NCBI GenBank assembly: GCA_050084515.1
Contig: CM114275.1
Span: 12,400,001 to 12,464,000, forward strand
From: Blasia pusilla
Taxonomy: Eukaryota; Marchantiophyta; Marchantiopsida; Blasiales
Direction of reading: 5' to 3'
Length of the DNA: 64,000 nucleotides
Made by a program: the position numbers and the translations under genes
Shown here: piece by piece, positions 1-8,903 of the stretch
How positions within the stretch are numbered: position 1 is the stretch's first letter
How the letters are laid out: the number at the start of each line of letters is the position of its first letter
Notes under the pieces: generated by a model
The model's database searches: none
What the model saw: the letters and a program-made list of their open reading frames with translations, nothing else
Told to the model about the DNA's origin: nothing

Positions 1-240
1 TCGATGAAATGATAGTCTGGTCGATTTTCCCCACCACGCCGCTTATTGCCGCACGTTACATGTCTCGGGGAGGGAGAGTGTAGATCAAGTGCGGCATGTT
101 TGGGATGAGTGATTGAGAGATTACTCGCGAGGCAAGAGTGATCGGGTGAGAAGGGCACGAGGGTCATCACGGCGTCTGTTCGGGACTTTGAGAGGCGAGG
201 TGGTGAACCCCAAAGTAGCTCTAGAGGTTTTACGCGGAGT

Positions 241-1549
241 GGCGTGAGGTTCCTAGAGTCTTCACTTCAAGGACCACCTCGACCTCCTTCTGTGTCATCG
301 TCAGATAAGGGGGAGGGTGTAGAGGAGTTTGTGAGCACATCCCCACACATTGTGAGTGGTCCTACCAGTTGGGTGTACGAGATGGACGACCGGGGTAGAG
401 GACCACGTAGGTTTTTAGGTGCAGTAGGTACGATTGAGTTGCACGATTTCATAGTAGAGTTTAGGAGTTTGTGCGTGTCGCGCCCCTACTCTCTTTGAAC
501 GTCAATCTTTAGTGTTGCGGAAGCGTGCGTTCAGTAGGTCACGAACTCATCGCCGATCTGCACCCAAACACGCACTCTCGTTAGTCGGGTTTGGCCAACC
601 GGCGGCGTTCAACCCCGAGTCCTCAACTCGGCATCTCATCAAGCTCAACCTTCCTTAGTTCCCGGCTCCCAACACATGGCAAGTCCTTCAAGACTTGGAA
701 CAGACTTCCTAGTTAGTCGAGGGGATCAAACGGCACTTACACGCCTAGCGATCCCAAGCATTCAACGGTCCTCGTGTGAGTTCGAACCGAGACCCAAGTA
801 ATTGAGTCGCGCGTGAAATCCAAGAGGGATGTCTAAAATCGCCTCAATGGACTTGGTGCAGGTTTTCCAACCCAACACCCAAACTCGCGTTCCGTTCCAT
901 GCCCTTGAGCGCCTCTGGCGCCCAAAGTGGGGTTTGGGTACCAAGCACTCTCGGAGACCTTCCCCCTTACTAGTACTTCTGGGGTTCTCCAATAACCCCT
1001 CCCCTTTGGGAAAAGAGGTTCGGGCCCTTCATTTTGGCCCTCAACCCGACTCCACTTACAGTCGTTTTCGGGTCATATCTCGGCCGCTGCTTATGCGTTT
1101 GCAGCGATTTTTGGTGCGTTTGAACCGGCTCTCCATAAGCTTTCCAACGCACTCTTATTTGCTCCAAACGCATCTCGGCGCTAAAAGTTATGGCCATAAA
1201 TACAGTCGGAAACTCTCAAACGCAAGTGGCGTTCCAAGTCCGGATCTTTCCTTTGGCAACCCACTTCCTAGACTCGACTTCTTTCAAGTCTCATTCCGCG
1301 TTTGGTCCAGGTTTCCGAGTCGCGACCATCACATCTGAAACGCGACTTCTCGCTCGCGTCTCATCTCTTGTATCCTCTTTGAGACAACTCCAACGCGCAA
1401 ACCATCTTAGCGTGAGCCCGCTAATGTTCCGATGTTCCGCTTGGCACTTGTTTGGTCATGAGGGTCGCGACAGTGCGACTCCCAACGGGCCAGGAACTCT
1501 AGAGAGTTCAACCCGTTTACAGCATGGAACGGTATGTTCCAGCATTTAG
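241..1549 (+). pseudogene. gag (N-terminal half), interrupted by a solo LTR
   Basis: Encodes the structural Gag polyprotein start. The frame runs from about 244 to 475 and resumes at 1478-1549 after a 997-bp insertion plus a 5-bp target duplication. It matches the gag of copy C through an acidic stretch (VEEFVSTSPHIVSG), the block YEMDDRGRGPRRF and the block NSREFNPF/FQHLEG. Insertion plus duplication is 1002 bp, divisible by three, so removing them restores one frame. I cannot fix the true start codon: no well-placed ATG is evident upstream and the leader reads ambiguously in two frames. The remaining two thirds of gag, including the zinc knuckle, are deleted. Confidence 0.75.
476..1472. mobile_element. 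Solo LTR (997 bp) inserted in gag
   Basis: Starts TGTCGCG (476-482) and ends CGCGACA (1466-1472), a perfect 7-bp terminal inverted repeat with TG...CA ends. It is flanked by identical 5-bp duplications GTGCG at 471-475 and 1473-1477. Deleting it and one duplication rejoins gag exactly as in copy C (26632 onward). There is no internal retrotransposon sequence, so this is best read as an LTR-LTR recombination product, although a small non-autonomous element is possible. The open frames inside it carry no recognisable domain. Confidence 0.85.
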
Positions 1550-2190
1550 AGGGGAGGTGGTTGATGGAGTCCGACAAGCTTACGAGAAAGCTTACCACGT
1601 GGGCTCTATTACTACAGGAGTATGAGTTTGAGATGGTTCATAGGCCAGGTCAGCTGAACCAGGATGCGGATGGGTTGAGTCGTAACTCATGTCCAAGTCA
1701 GAGAGACGACATAGGAGCTCGATGGCACGGAGAGAGTGATGAGGAGATGGTGCCCGGTTGGCATGCATCTGCCTATCTTTGTTGGTTGACTATGGAAGGT
1801 CAACCACAGGTGATGACTCCACTGGTGGGGTTGGATGATGAGTCTTTGGATCTGAAGGTTAGTGAGGAGGCGACACGTGGTCATGATATCCATGACGATG
1901 TGGAGGTTATGGAGTTCTTGCGCATTGGCGGCATAGCGAGTACAGTGAGTGCTAGGGAGCGGGATCGGATCCTACAGAGAGCCAAGAGGTTCAGGTGGGA
2001 GGGAACTCACATTTTGCGGGTATGGGGAGATGGTAGGATACGAGTGGTACCTCATCCTTCCCAGCGAGCACGTGTAGTGCGACATGCCCATGAGGAGTTG
2101 GGATATTTCGGAGTAAAGCGTGCACTTACAACTTACTCGGGTTCGAGATTGGTGGCGCGGCATGCATCTTTGGAGTCAGATGATTTGTAG
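1550..2190 (+). pseudogene. RNase H tail and integrase zinc-binding region, fused in frame to gag
   Basis: After gag FQHLEG the frame passes straight into the end of a gypsy RNase H (WLMESDKLTRK, then VHRPGQLNQDADGLSRN), matching copy B at 16513 onward. Then come a linker and the start of the integrase zinc-binding region (VRHAHEELGYFGVKRA), where the two His are visible. The reading frame is lost near 2130-2190; the expected WWRGM motif is present in another frame. The deletion joining gag to RNase H is in frame and could have been made by template switching during reverse transcription; that mechanism is inferred. Confidence 0.8.
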
Positions 2191-3188
2191 CCACATGTAT
2201 GGTATGTGACAGAGTGCAAGCATCCTTCAATGCTCCCACTCCGCAGTTACATCCCTTGCCGATTATGGGTTTAGGTTATCGGTGGAGTTTAGACTTTGCG
2301 GGACCTTTGCCATTGACGGGGCGTCATCATAGGTACGTGTTGGTCATGGTGGAGCATTTCTCCAAGTGGATAGAGTTGGTGGCACTACCAGACAAGGCGA
2401 GCGAGGGAACAGCTTATGCATTTCTAGATCGTGTGCTTAGTCACTTTGGTGCACCGGCGGAGGTGTTGACTGACCAGGGTACCGAGTTTAGGGGAGAGTT
2501 TTAGACCTTGTGTGATCAGGCGCTGATAGATCACCGCACCACGTCCAGAGATCATCTTGAGGCGGATGGGTTGGCGGAGAGAGTGGTACAGACGGTGAAG
2601 AGAGGATTGCGCAAGTATGGCTTGCAACGGGGACAGTTGAGGGAGTGGGACCTACAGTTGCCATGGTTGGCTATGGGTTATCGCTTTAGTCGGCATGCAT
2701 CTTTGGCGTCATTTTCACCATACTTTTTGCTCTTTGGGAGAGAGCCAGATCTACCTGCAGTGATTCGACGTGCCATGGTGGAGGTGTTAGATCTTGATGA
2801 TCCAGATGTGTGGGTACAAGCATGTTTTCAGAGGGCGGAGGTTTTTCGTAGAGTTATGCCTATGGCCTTTGAGAACTTAGCTATTGCTCAGCATAGAGAT
2901 ACATTGAGGTACGCGACCATTCGTGGAGGAGGTTATCGTCAAGGGATTAGGAGGTTTCATCCTGGAGATTACGTGTATTTACAGCAGGCGGCACCCACGA
3001 CGCTAGATGTCACTGCAGAGCGCACGATCCTACGTGTGCACGAGGTATTACCGACCAGAGTCCTCATGTTGGAGGGATGGGATGGTATGGTTTGGAAGGA
3101 TCATGTGCGCCATTGTGCGCCATGTCATCTTTCGAACATAGATGGGACGGTGGATCCGAGCTTGGCAGTGGTATCTACAGGCTTGAGG
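2191..3188 (+). pseudogene. Ty3/gypsy integrase core and C-terminal region
   Basis: Catalyses insertion of element cDNA. The open frame 2199-2504 continues in the same frame at 2508 after a single TAG (2502-2504) where copy C has CAA (Gln). All three catalytic acids are visible: Asp in SLDFAG (codon 2292), Asp in LTDQGTEF (2472) and Glu in GLAERVV (2577), the last two 35 codons apart. The C-terminal part has the usual SPYFLLFGREP motif and a GDYVYLQQ block, followed by KDHVRHCAPCHL, which leads into the PHD finger. This is the best-preserved integrase of the family in the window. It is broken only by that nonsense codon and upstream damage. Confidence 0.88.
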
Positions 3189-3330
3189 TGTATGTTGTGC
3201 GGATCTACGAGGGGTGCAGCCACCATGTTGGTATGTGATGGTTGTTCTTGAGGGTGGCATATGTCATGTCTGACCCCCCCCTCTTGATGTGGTTCCCACG
3301 GGACGATGGATGTGTCTGAGATGTGTATAG
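3189..3330 (+). pseudogene. C-terminal PHD finger of the gypsy polyprotein
   Basis: Cys-4/His/Cys-3 pattern. CMLC is at 3189-3200 and CDGC at 3234-3245, followed by GWHMSC with His at 3258 and Cys at 3267. After a +/-1 slip in a C run near 3283 comes WMCLRC at 3307-3324, ending at a TAG (3328). The spacing (C-x2-C-x11-C-x2-C-x4-H-x2-C, then LTPPL..VP.G.W.C.xC) is that of chromatin PHD fingers, which typically bind histone H3 tails. Broken by TGA at 3249 (Arg in copies B and C) and the frameshift. It occupies the place where chromoviruses carry a chromodomain. The reader role is inferred from the family. Confidence 0.85.
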
Positions 3331-3393
3331 GGTAGTATACACATCTCAGAGAGATGTGATATTTTTTATCTGGAGTTGGGGGGATCCAACTTC

Positions 3394-3409
3394 CAGCTAG
3401 GCGGGCGAT
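3394..3409 (+). promoter_or_regulatory. Polypurine tract before the copy A LTR
   Basis: The motif CAGCTAGGCGGGCGAT lies directly before the TGTGTGATC LTR start. Equivalent CTAGGGGG tracts occur in copies B (~17652), C (~29224) and F (~63745). It would prime plus-strand synthesis. Identified by position and conservation among copies. Confidence 0.6.
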
Positions 3410-4031
3410 TGTGTGATCTCCATGTATATGTATGAGTTGATTTTTTTGTATATGTGTGGATCGACTCGTGTGTGGGGAAGATCGGTGTTGTGTGGTGTAG
3501 ATGTGACCAGCGATGTATGTTGTGTAGCGATATGTATGCGCACGACAGTTGTCACATCTGAGTAGCCGATAGGCCGAGATCTATCGTGGATAGGGCGTAG
3601 GAGCCAGCGGACTATCTTGAGTGTAACTTTGTCCCACGGTGTCGGATGAGGTTGAGAATAGGTCCATTGTGTCAGGAACGTCATTTCTGACAACTTTCAT
3701 GTTGAGGTCTTTCACAACCGGGTGACTTGTTGACCAGGTCACCCACCCCTGGTAACCTGTGCGTGCAAGTTACCAAGGAGAGGGCTATTTTTAGGGGAAG
3801 AGCCTTTTGGCTCTTCCCAACCCTATATAAGAGAGGAAGATGGCTTTCCTAAGCCATCTTTCTCATGTTGGGCCGTTGGAGCACCTCCCTTGTATGTGTG
3901 TGAGATAGGACTAGGGAGCTAGCGTCCGGATTCCTTGATAGCACAGGGTGGACGAGGCTCAATATGTCGATGTAGATTGAGGAGTGGAGTTTTAGGCCGG
4001 GTGTGCCATTTTTACTACTCTTTATTTTTGT
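3410..4031 (+). repeat. LTR of copy A (about 622 bp)
   Basis: Begins TGTGTGATCTCC. The same start recurs at 4032, so the distance between starts gives ~622 bp. The first ~130 bp are shared with A2 and, more distantly, with the ends of B, C and F; copy F also shares the next ~100 bp. Contains a TATA box at 3824-3830 and four stem-loops. The exact 3' end is not certain because the 5' LTR is outside the window. Confidence 0.65.
3720..3860 (+). promoter_or_regulatory. LTR promoter with TATA box and four hairpins
   Basis: Perfect inverted repeats occur in series: GGGTGAC 3720-3726 with 3738-3744; TGGTAAC 3750-3756 with 3769-3775; GGGAAGAGCC 3795-3804 with 3809-3818 (loop TTTT); AAGATGGCTT 3837-3846 with 3851-3860 (loop TCCT). 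TATATAA lies at 3824-3830, between the third and fourth. The fourth would fall close to the transcription start and so in the 5' end of the RNA. A regulatory or packaging role is inference. Confidence 0.6.
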
Positions 4032-4161
4032 TGTGTGATCTCCATGTATATGTATGAGTTTATTTTTGTACATGTGTGGATCGACCCGTGTGTGGGGAAG
4101 ATCGGTGTTGTGTGATGTAGATGTGACCAGCGATGTATGTTGTGTAGCGATATGTACGACA
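4032..4161 (+). repeat. Second, partial LTR start (A2)
   Basis: A direct repeat of the first ~135 bp of the LTR (TGTGTGATCTCC start, GTACGACA end) directly follows the first LTR. Similarity stops at ACGACA, the same place where B and C stop. There is no internal element sequence between the two LTR starts. Confidence 0.65.
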
Positions 4162-4245
4162 GATGCAATCCTAATGGTTCTAGGAGGGGTCTCCACATGA
4201 AGTTCCTTTGCACAGACATATGGAAGCATGGGTAGAGACGATGAC

Positions 4246-4972
4246 TCAGATACCACTTGTGTCTTCCTTGGCCCCTTCTAGGGAATGATATTGGCTGAAC
4301 CTGGTATGTGGTAAACAATGCATTTTGGATTTCTTCTTCTCCCAATGGTTCTTCCCAACCAAACTGATAATCACATTCATTGGTGAGTTCCATAAATACC
4401 ACAAGATTTTGTCATCCGATTCTTCTTCTTCTTCCTTGGTTAAAGACCCTCCTCCCATGAGATTATCACCCTCACTGGCTACCTTCTCATCCAGATTTTT
4501 TTCTTGGCCTGCCACATGCACTTCATTAGTCAAATGTGTGAGGCAAGATTCAATACAATGAGAAAAGACCATGTAATACAACTCTACAACACCACACTTG
4601 GGTTCAGTAAGAAACAAACCTGGAGTATATGATTGAGAATTGTAGCACCACTTGGGAAGGCGTCTGGATGATTTGCTCGGGGAACAAGCCTCGCTTTTCC
4701 TCCCGAGGCTTGTTCAGAGTTGGATGAGCCTCTGTGGAGGTAGAAGAGTCTCCTTTGGCGGTGACACAAGCATCAATTACCTTATCTTGGGTGACAAGAT
4801 CTTGATCCAACAAAGAGTATGACCTCTTTCCAGGCCAGAGTTTCTTCAATTCTAATAGTATACGTGCAGAAAAGTGATGGGGGTCCTCTTCTGATCTATA
4901 TAGATCAATGAGAGGAGGAGGTAAAGTCTGAGAGGCAGAGAGGGGAATGGAAGAGGAGATAATCGATCCCAA
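4246..4972 (-). pseudogene. Unrecognised minus-strand exons (3' part)
   Basis: Two adjoining open stretches on the minus strand (4972-4604 and 4617-4246) read as plausible protein: a Leu/Lys-rich block (ARILLELKKLWPGKRSYSLL) and an acidic run of Glu (KEEEEESDDK). A possible donor GTAATT follows CAAGATAAG near 4779. I do not recognise a domain. It may be the 3' half of the gene whose other exons lie at 5290-6145, or a decayed gene. Introns cannot be placed with confidence. Confidence 0.3.
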
Positions 4973-5289
4973 CCCTACTGTAATTATGTTGGGGACACAG
5001 ATTTTTCGGACATGAATGTTTTCACATTCACTACATGGGATTCTACTTGTCCAAAGAGGCCGGCCGATGGCAACACTAATGAGTCAGGAGGCAAGGCCGC
5101 ATCGACATTACATTGAATAATGCAGGGCAGATAACATACGAATTTTCTCCCGACAAATAGAGTGTGTGGATTATCCCCCTACTTCATGAACGTATGAGAT
5201 GAAAGGACAAAGACTCCATCTGAATCCATAGATCGTGGGGAATCAAAAAGTTATATCAAGCTTGCAAGAAATGAGAGGAAGGTAGAGAA

Positions 5290-5640
5290 CACTTACACCC
5301 TTGATCCCCAACCCAAAACTATAGCTACGCCCTTGTAAAAATGATACCTATAGTGCCAAGGTGGAATGGCACCATCTTCTAAAATCTCCCATCGATGGGG
5401 CAAGTCGACATGGGACAACCCAACCCACTCAAGCAGATATTCCTCAGACAGCAAAGCATGCAATTTCCTTTGCACGTCAGAATTGTGGCCTTGTACTTCA
5501 CACCACGTGGAGATTTCATTTTCCAATGCCTGGATACGATTGGATGAATCCATCTCCAACTAGCCTACAATCACACTTGAATCAGAGCAAATTGCCTCTC
5601 GTTCTAGCCTAGCAATGCAGATTTCTTTGACCAACCTGCA
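5290..5640 (-). pseudogene. Unrecognised minus-strand exon with coiled-coil-like start
   Basis: Reading from 5559 downward gives a heptad-like start (NRIQALENEISTWCEV) and then an aromatic-rich segment with WEILEDGAIPPWHYRY. A donor-like GTAAGT follows at about 5296. Upstream in the same frame, EICIARLEREAICSDSS is separated from this exon by a TAG. The composition looks like a real protein rather than a shadow frame, but I do not recognise the family. The in-frame stop suggests a pseudogene or an exon boundary. Confidence 0.35.
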
Positions 5641-5787
5641 ACTTGCGCTGCAAAGCGTTTGCAATGGAAAAAAACACTAAAACTTACGAGAGTTACGAGA
5701 AGGGATCACCAAGCCAACGGCACACTCCTAAAGAATTTCAGAAATAAATGTGCTAATCTCCTCACTACTACAACGCGTCGATGGACA

Positions 5788-6145
5788 TCACTCGGAAAGA
5801 AAGATTGTCTGCATCTTTCCCTCATAGCCTTCCTTCTTGCAATTGTCGATTTGCACTCTCGCAGTCGTCCATCTCCCTGCAACCCTTTGATGTTGTCTTG
5901 AATGTTCAAGGAGGCACTCACATTCACGCCGAACAGCAAAAGGATCCGACATCCTACTTCTCTGGACCAAGAGGGAGAGTGCCACATGTCAACTCCCCAA
6001 TGCATCTGAATCCCTCGAGGCAATGGATATCGTCCCAGGTGAACCCGACCCTGCCCCCTTTGGAGAATTTTAGGTTTGGACACACTAACCGGATTCCAAA
6101 TCTGACTACATAGTTAGAAGCAGGCGTTACTGCTCTAAGTTCCAC
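5788..6145 (-). pseudogene. Unrecognised minus-strand exons (5' part)
   Basis: Two overlapping minus frames (6145-5954 and 5985-5788) read as protein, the second rich in charged residues (VRRECECLLEHSRQHQRV). They probably belong with the exons at 5290-5640 and 4246-4972. No domain recognised. A frame change near 5960 is either an intron or damage. Confidence 0.3.
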
Positions 6146-6661
6146 CTAAAAAATGGGAAAAAAAAGACCCAATGTCTGCCAAATTAAAAATATATAGGAT
6201 GCACCAACGCCATATACGGCGTCGCGGGCCTCCGGGGGTTAAGATACAATAGGTCAATAGGAAGATACATGAAAATTGTGTGTGCACACTTGCAGATTTA
6301 AGGTGCTTGTTGTGATTTTTCCCTGGTGATATTGTCACAGACTGCGTACTAGGACTTGGTCATTCATACGAGTCCCACGGATTCATGTGCTTTGCCATAT
6401 TATTCACGCGTATATGTATACTATAGATTAAGTGATTTTTCCTTGTATTATTTCTTGTAATCAATACTATTATTCATGCACAATTCATTACTAGTGAACT
6501 CGCCTTTCCCCCAACCTCTTTCTTCCATGAGCTTCGACTCAAACTTCACAATTGACTTTTGGTGATATTTTTATATAGAAATATTTGTGGATAGTCTTTG
6601 GATGGTGCGGACGAAGCTACAGGCCAAGAAAACCCCCAAGGTGAGCTGTTGAACGCCTTAC
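6146..6661. other. Non-coding, AT-rich
   Basis: No open frame with recognisable content. It lies between the divergent unrecognised exons (minus) and the EDM2-like fragment (plus). Nothing specific seen. Confidence 0.5.
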
Positions 6662-7069
6662 ATTGCACTCCACATTCACCAAAAGGCAGCCCACATTTGT
6701 GCAATCTGTAATGATGGGGAGGAGTGAGTTGTTTGCGATGGGCCTTGCGCCAAACATTTCCACGTAACTGTAGAATCAGCCCGGGCTATAGAAAATGCAT
6801 GTCCTTGGGTAAATCTTCCACCTAACCACGAAGGGAGTTGGTTTTGCCTGGATTGTGTGAAGAAGGCGGCCAAGTGTGCCAAATGTGGTATACAGGGAAC
6901 ATGTGAAGAGAATGAGGAATTGGGGCTTCGTGTGAGATAGTGCCCTGATACCTATTGTGTAAGGTTTTTTTGTTTTACTTGTTTGCCTCCGGAAATGGAG
7001 GCATGCCCCATGCATCATTGCCCAGGATGCCATAAGCACTCGGTCGTGAAGATAAACTCCTCCAAATAG
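6662..7069 (+). pseudogene. EDM2-like PHD/zinc-finger fragment (broken)
   Basis: One frame carries the Cys/His spacing of the ENHANCED DOWNY MILDEW 2 / NSD-like zinc-finger region. It has CAIC (6698-6709), VVCDGPC followed by KHFH, then WFCLDC, KCAKCGIQG and CPDTYC, and ends CPMHHCPGCHK. The order and spacing fit the EDM2 block of tandem PHD-type fingers. Two in-frame stops, TGA at 6725 and TAG at 6938, with no frameshift, make it a pseudogene or dead exon. EDM2-type proteins of land plants act on heterochromatin and intronic transposons. The flanks hold no other recognisable part of the gene. Confidence 0.7.
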
Positions 7070-7107
7070 TACGTTGTACTCCCCTGGTATTGACGATGCT
7101 CAAATCT

Positions 7108-7372
7108 CCTCGGTATGCGGTACGGTGCGGCACTAGCGGCACGAAACGGCTACAAACGACACGACACCCGGGAATGGGATGCGGCACTCAGCGGCATATC
7201 CTCCTCAATCAACAAAACACAATCTGCTCCCATTGATGGTGCGGCGCCACGATCGAGATGGTGTGGTGCGGCCACGAGCGGCACGACGCGGAAATCTGGC
7301 GGCGCGTTGTGGCTACGGGCGTCACAACACGGTACTCGATCGTCGTCGAGTGGCTACCAGTCATGACGTAGC
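7108..7372 (+). repeat. GC-rich repeat, copy 1 (inverted partner at 25605-25875)
   Basis: A ~265-bp GC-rich segment aligns with the reverse complement of 25605-25875. Shared landmarks are a GCGGCACTCAGCGGCAT block, a TCCTCAATCAACAA block and a CGGTACTCGATCGTCGTCGA block. Its open frames are not convincing as genes. Element type unknown. Confidence 0.7.
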
Positions 7373-8351
7373 AAGCGGAAAGAAAACTTTGACCCCATCC
7401 ATCCAAAAAGGTCACTTGTCGGTGCTCAGGTATACCCTGCACGTGACGATCGATGACAAAAAGTGTGGGCGGCAGCCAAGATATATATGTGGTGGCGGCG
7501 CAAATCTCCAAGTACTCGATGGTGGCGTGAATCAAAAAATCAACGGTCACCCTGCTATCACGGGCGATAAAGTGTCAAAGGAGACAATCCGCCAATCGAC
7601 GGCCGTCACTCACAGCCGTTTGCTAAGTGAGGCTAGTGGTAGCGGGTACCCAACTGACGACGTGCGGCGGATAGCCAGCCGGGAGGGATAGTAAGCCGGT
7701 GGCAGTCCAAGGCCACAGGGCTAGTACGCGGTCTGAGCCCAAGGCGCAGTCACGGTAGCAGTATGAGTCAAAGGCACGGGACGCGCGGCCACCGTGGAAC
7801 CTTGGCGCAATCAAAGTGAGGCGGGTCGCGTAAAGGCCGAGCAGGTCGCGTCAGGAGCGCGGCAGGTCGGGATGTTGGGCGTGACCCCAGCCAGGTCTCA
7901 CGGCACCACCGCAGGCGGCCACAGTAGGCGGCTGGACAGCAGCGGGGATAGAGCAGCTAGCTGCAAACGGAGTATGCAGTTAGGGTCCAAAGTCTGCGGT
8001 TGGCAGCTAGCATGTCCGCGGACAAAGATGCACTTCGATAAAAACGAGTGATGGAAAACCCATCGGAAGTACAAAAGAGGGGGACTCAAAGAGTCAAAAC
8101 CTGAAGGCCACAACACGACCAGAAAAGGAAGAAGAGGGCATTCCCCCTAACCTACGCTTGAAACTCACCAACAGCAAAGACAATATCAAAGCAACAACAA
8201 GAGAGCTATGACTACTACTAAGTGGGCCTCTAGCGCCGGGCGTCTCCCACAGCCTGAGCCCGCCGCAAAATCCCATTAGCTTGGGCACGCTGCAACGCTA
8301 TGGAGACCCGCTGCCTGTCAATAATCGCAGTAGCTAAAGACAACCCATTTC
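7373..8351. other. GC-rich intergenic DNA, repeat-like
   Basis: High-GC DNA with open frames on both strands, none with a recognisable domain. Low stop density here follows from the base composition. Confidence 0.4.
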
Positions 8352-8903
8352 TCAAAGTGGAGATGATGGGTGCGATCCGAAAAGGAACGAAGTCGAACCT
8401 CCCCCCATAGCCCCATACATCTCTATGGCCAGGGGATGAAGATGTGTCCTCGTGTAGTCGATTGTAGATATGTGTCTTCTTCGCCCGCCCGCCGCCGCCG
8501 CTCCTTGTAGCATTCGCCTTGGGCCACCACTTGGGCTCTGACCGCCTCCAGCGTGAGGATCTGTGACTACCACGTCCGCCACAACCACCTCGGCCTCACG
8601 TGTCATGTAGAGATCGGCACGAATGAGGGAATCCCGCATGGAGTAGTGCCTCTCTCTCTGCACATGGAAGCCACTCTCCCGAGCAATACTGAACATGATA
8701 TCCCGCACTGCATCATGGAAGCGCACGGCAGCACTGGCGGTGCACGGCAGATCACTCAGGTAAGCTGGGTTCCGTTGGAATGCGCGGCGTTTGACAATGG
8801 GAGGCAGCGGCGCTGAACCGTAGGTAGTAATGCACGGGAGCCACTGGACGCGCGGCCGCCGTAGAAACCGAACGCAGTTAAGGCTGTCGGAGTAGGCAGT
8901 CAA
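8352..8903 (-). pseudogene. LINE-like / reverse-transcriptase-associated C-terminal fragment
   Basis: A 183-codon minus frame contains FHDAVRDIMFSIARESGF, followed by a block ending RADLYM and then VADVVVTDP. This order (His-Asp-Ala-Val-Arg-Asp helix, an Arg-Ala-Asp turn, Ala-Asp-Val-x-Val-Thr) is what I know from the region downstream of the reverse transcriptase in many non-LTR elements of algae and plants. The rest of the frame is low-complexity. No reverse transcriptase core is visible nearby, so it is a truncated remnant if the call is right. Confidence 0.4.

Larger units (their letters stand above)
1..4161 (+). mobile_element. Ty3/gypsy copy A of the methyltransferase/PHD family (internally deleted)
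   Basis: The window opens inside the untranslated leader. The first ~240 bases align by eye with the leader of copy C near 26165. Order seen: partial gag, deletion, RNase H tail, zinc-binding region, integrase, PHD finger, polypurine tract, LTR. Protease, methyltransferase, reverse transcriptase and most of RNase H are missing. A different solo LTR sits in gag. The integrase would be almost open but for one TAG. This is a non-autonomous deletion derivative. The 5' LTR lies outside the window. Confidence 0.85.

Noticed and set aside
829-1338. 170-codon open frame on the plus strand
   Set aside because: It lies wholly inside the solo LTR and has no domain.
3548-4031. A small TRIM element between the two LTR starts
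   Set aside because: No primer-binding site after the first copy and no purine tract before the second; copy F continues past the same point, so this is LTR sequence.
7179-7691. Long open frame in GC-rich DNA
   Set aside because: Repeat composition lowers stop frequency; the other strand is open too and no motif is present.
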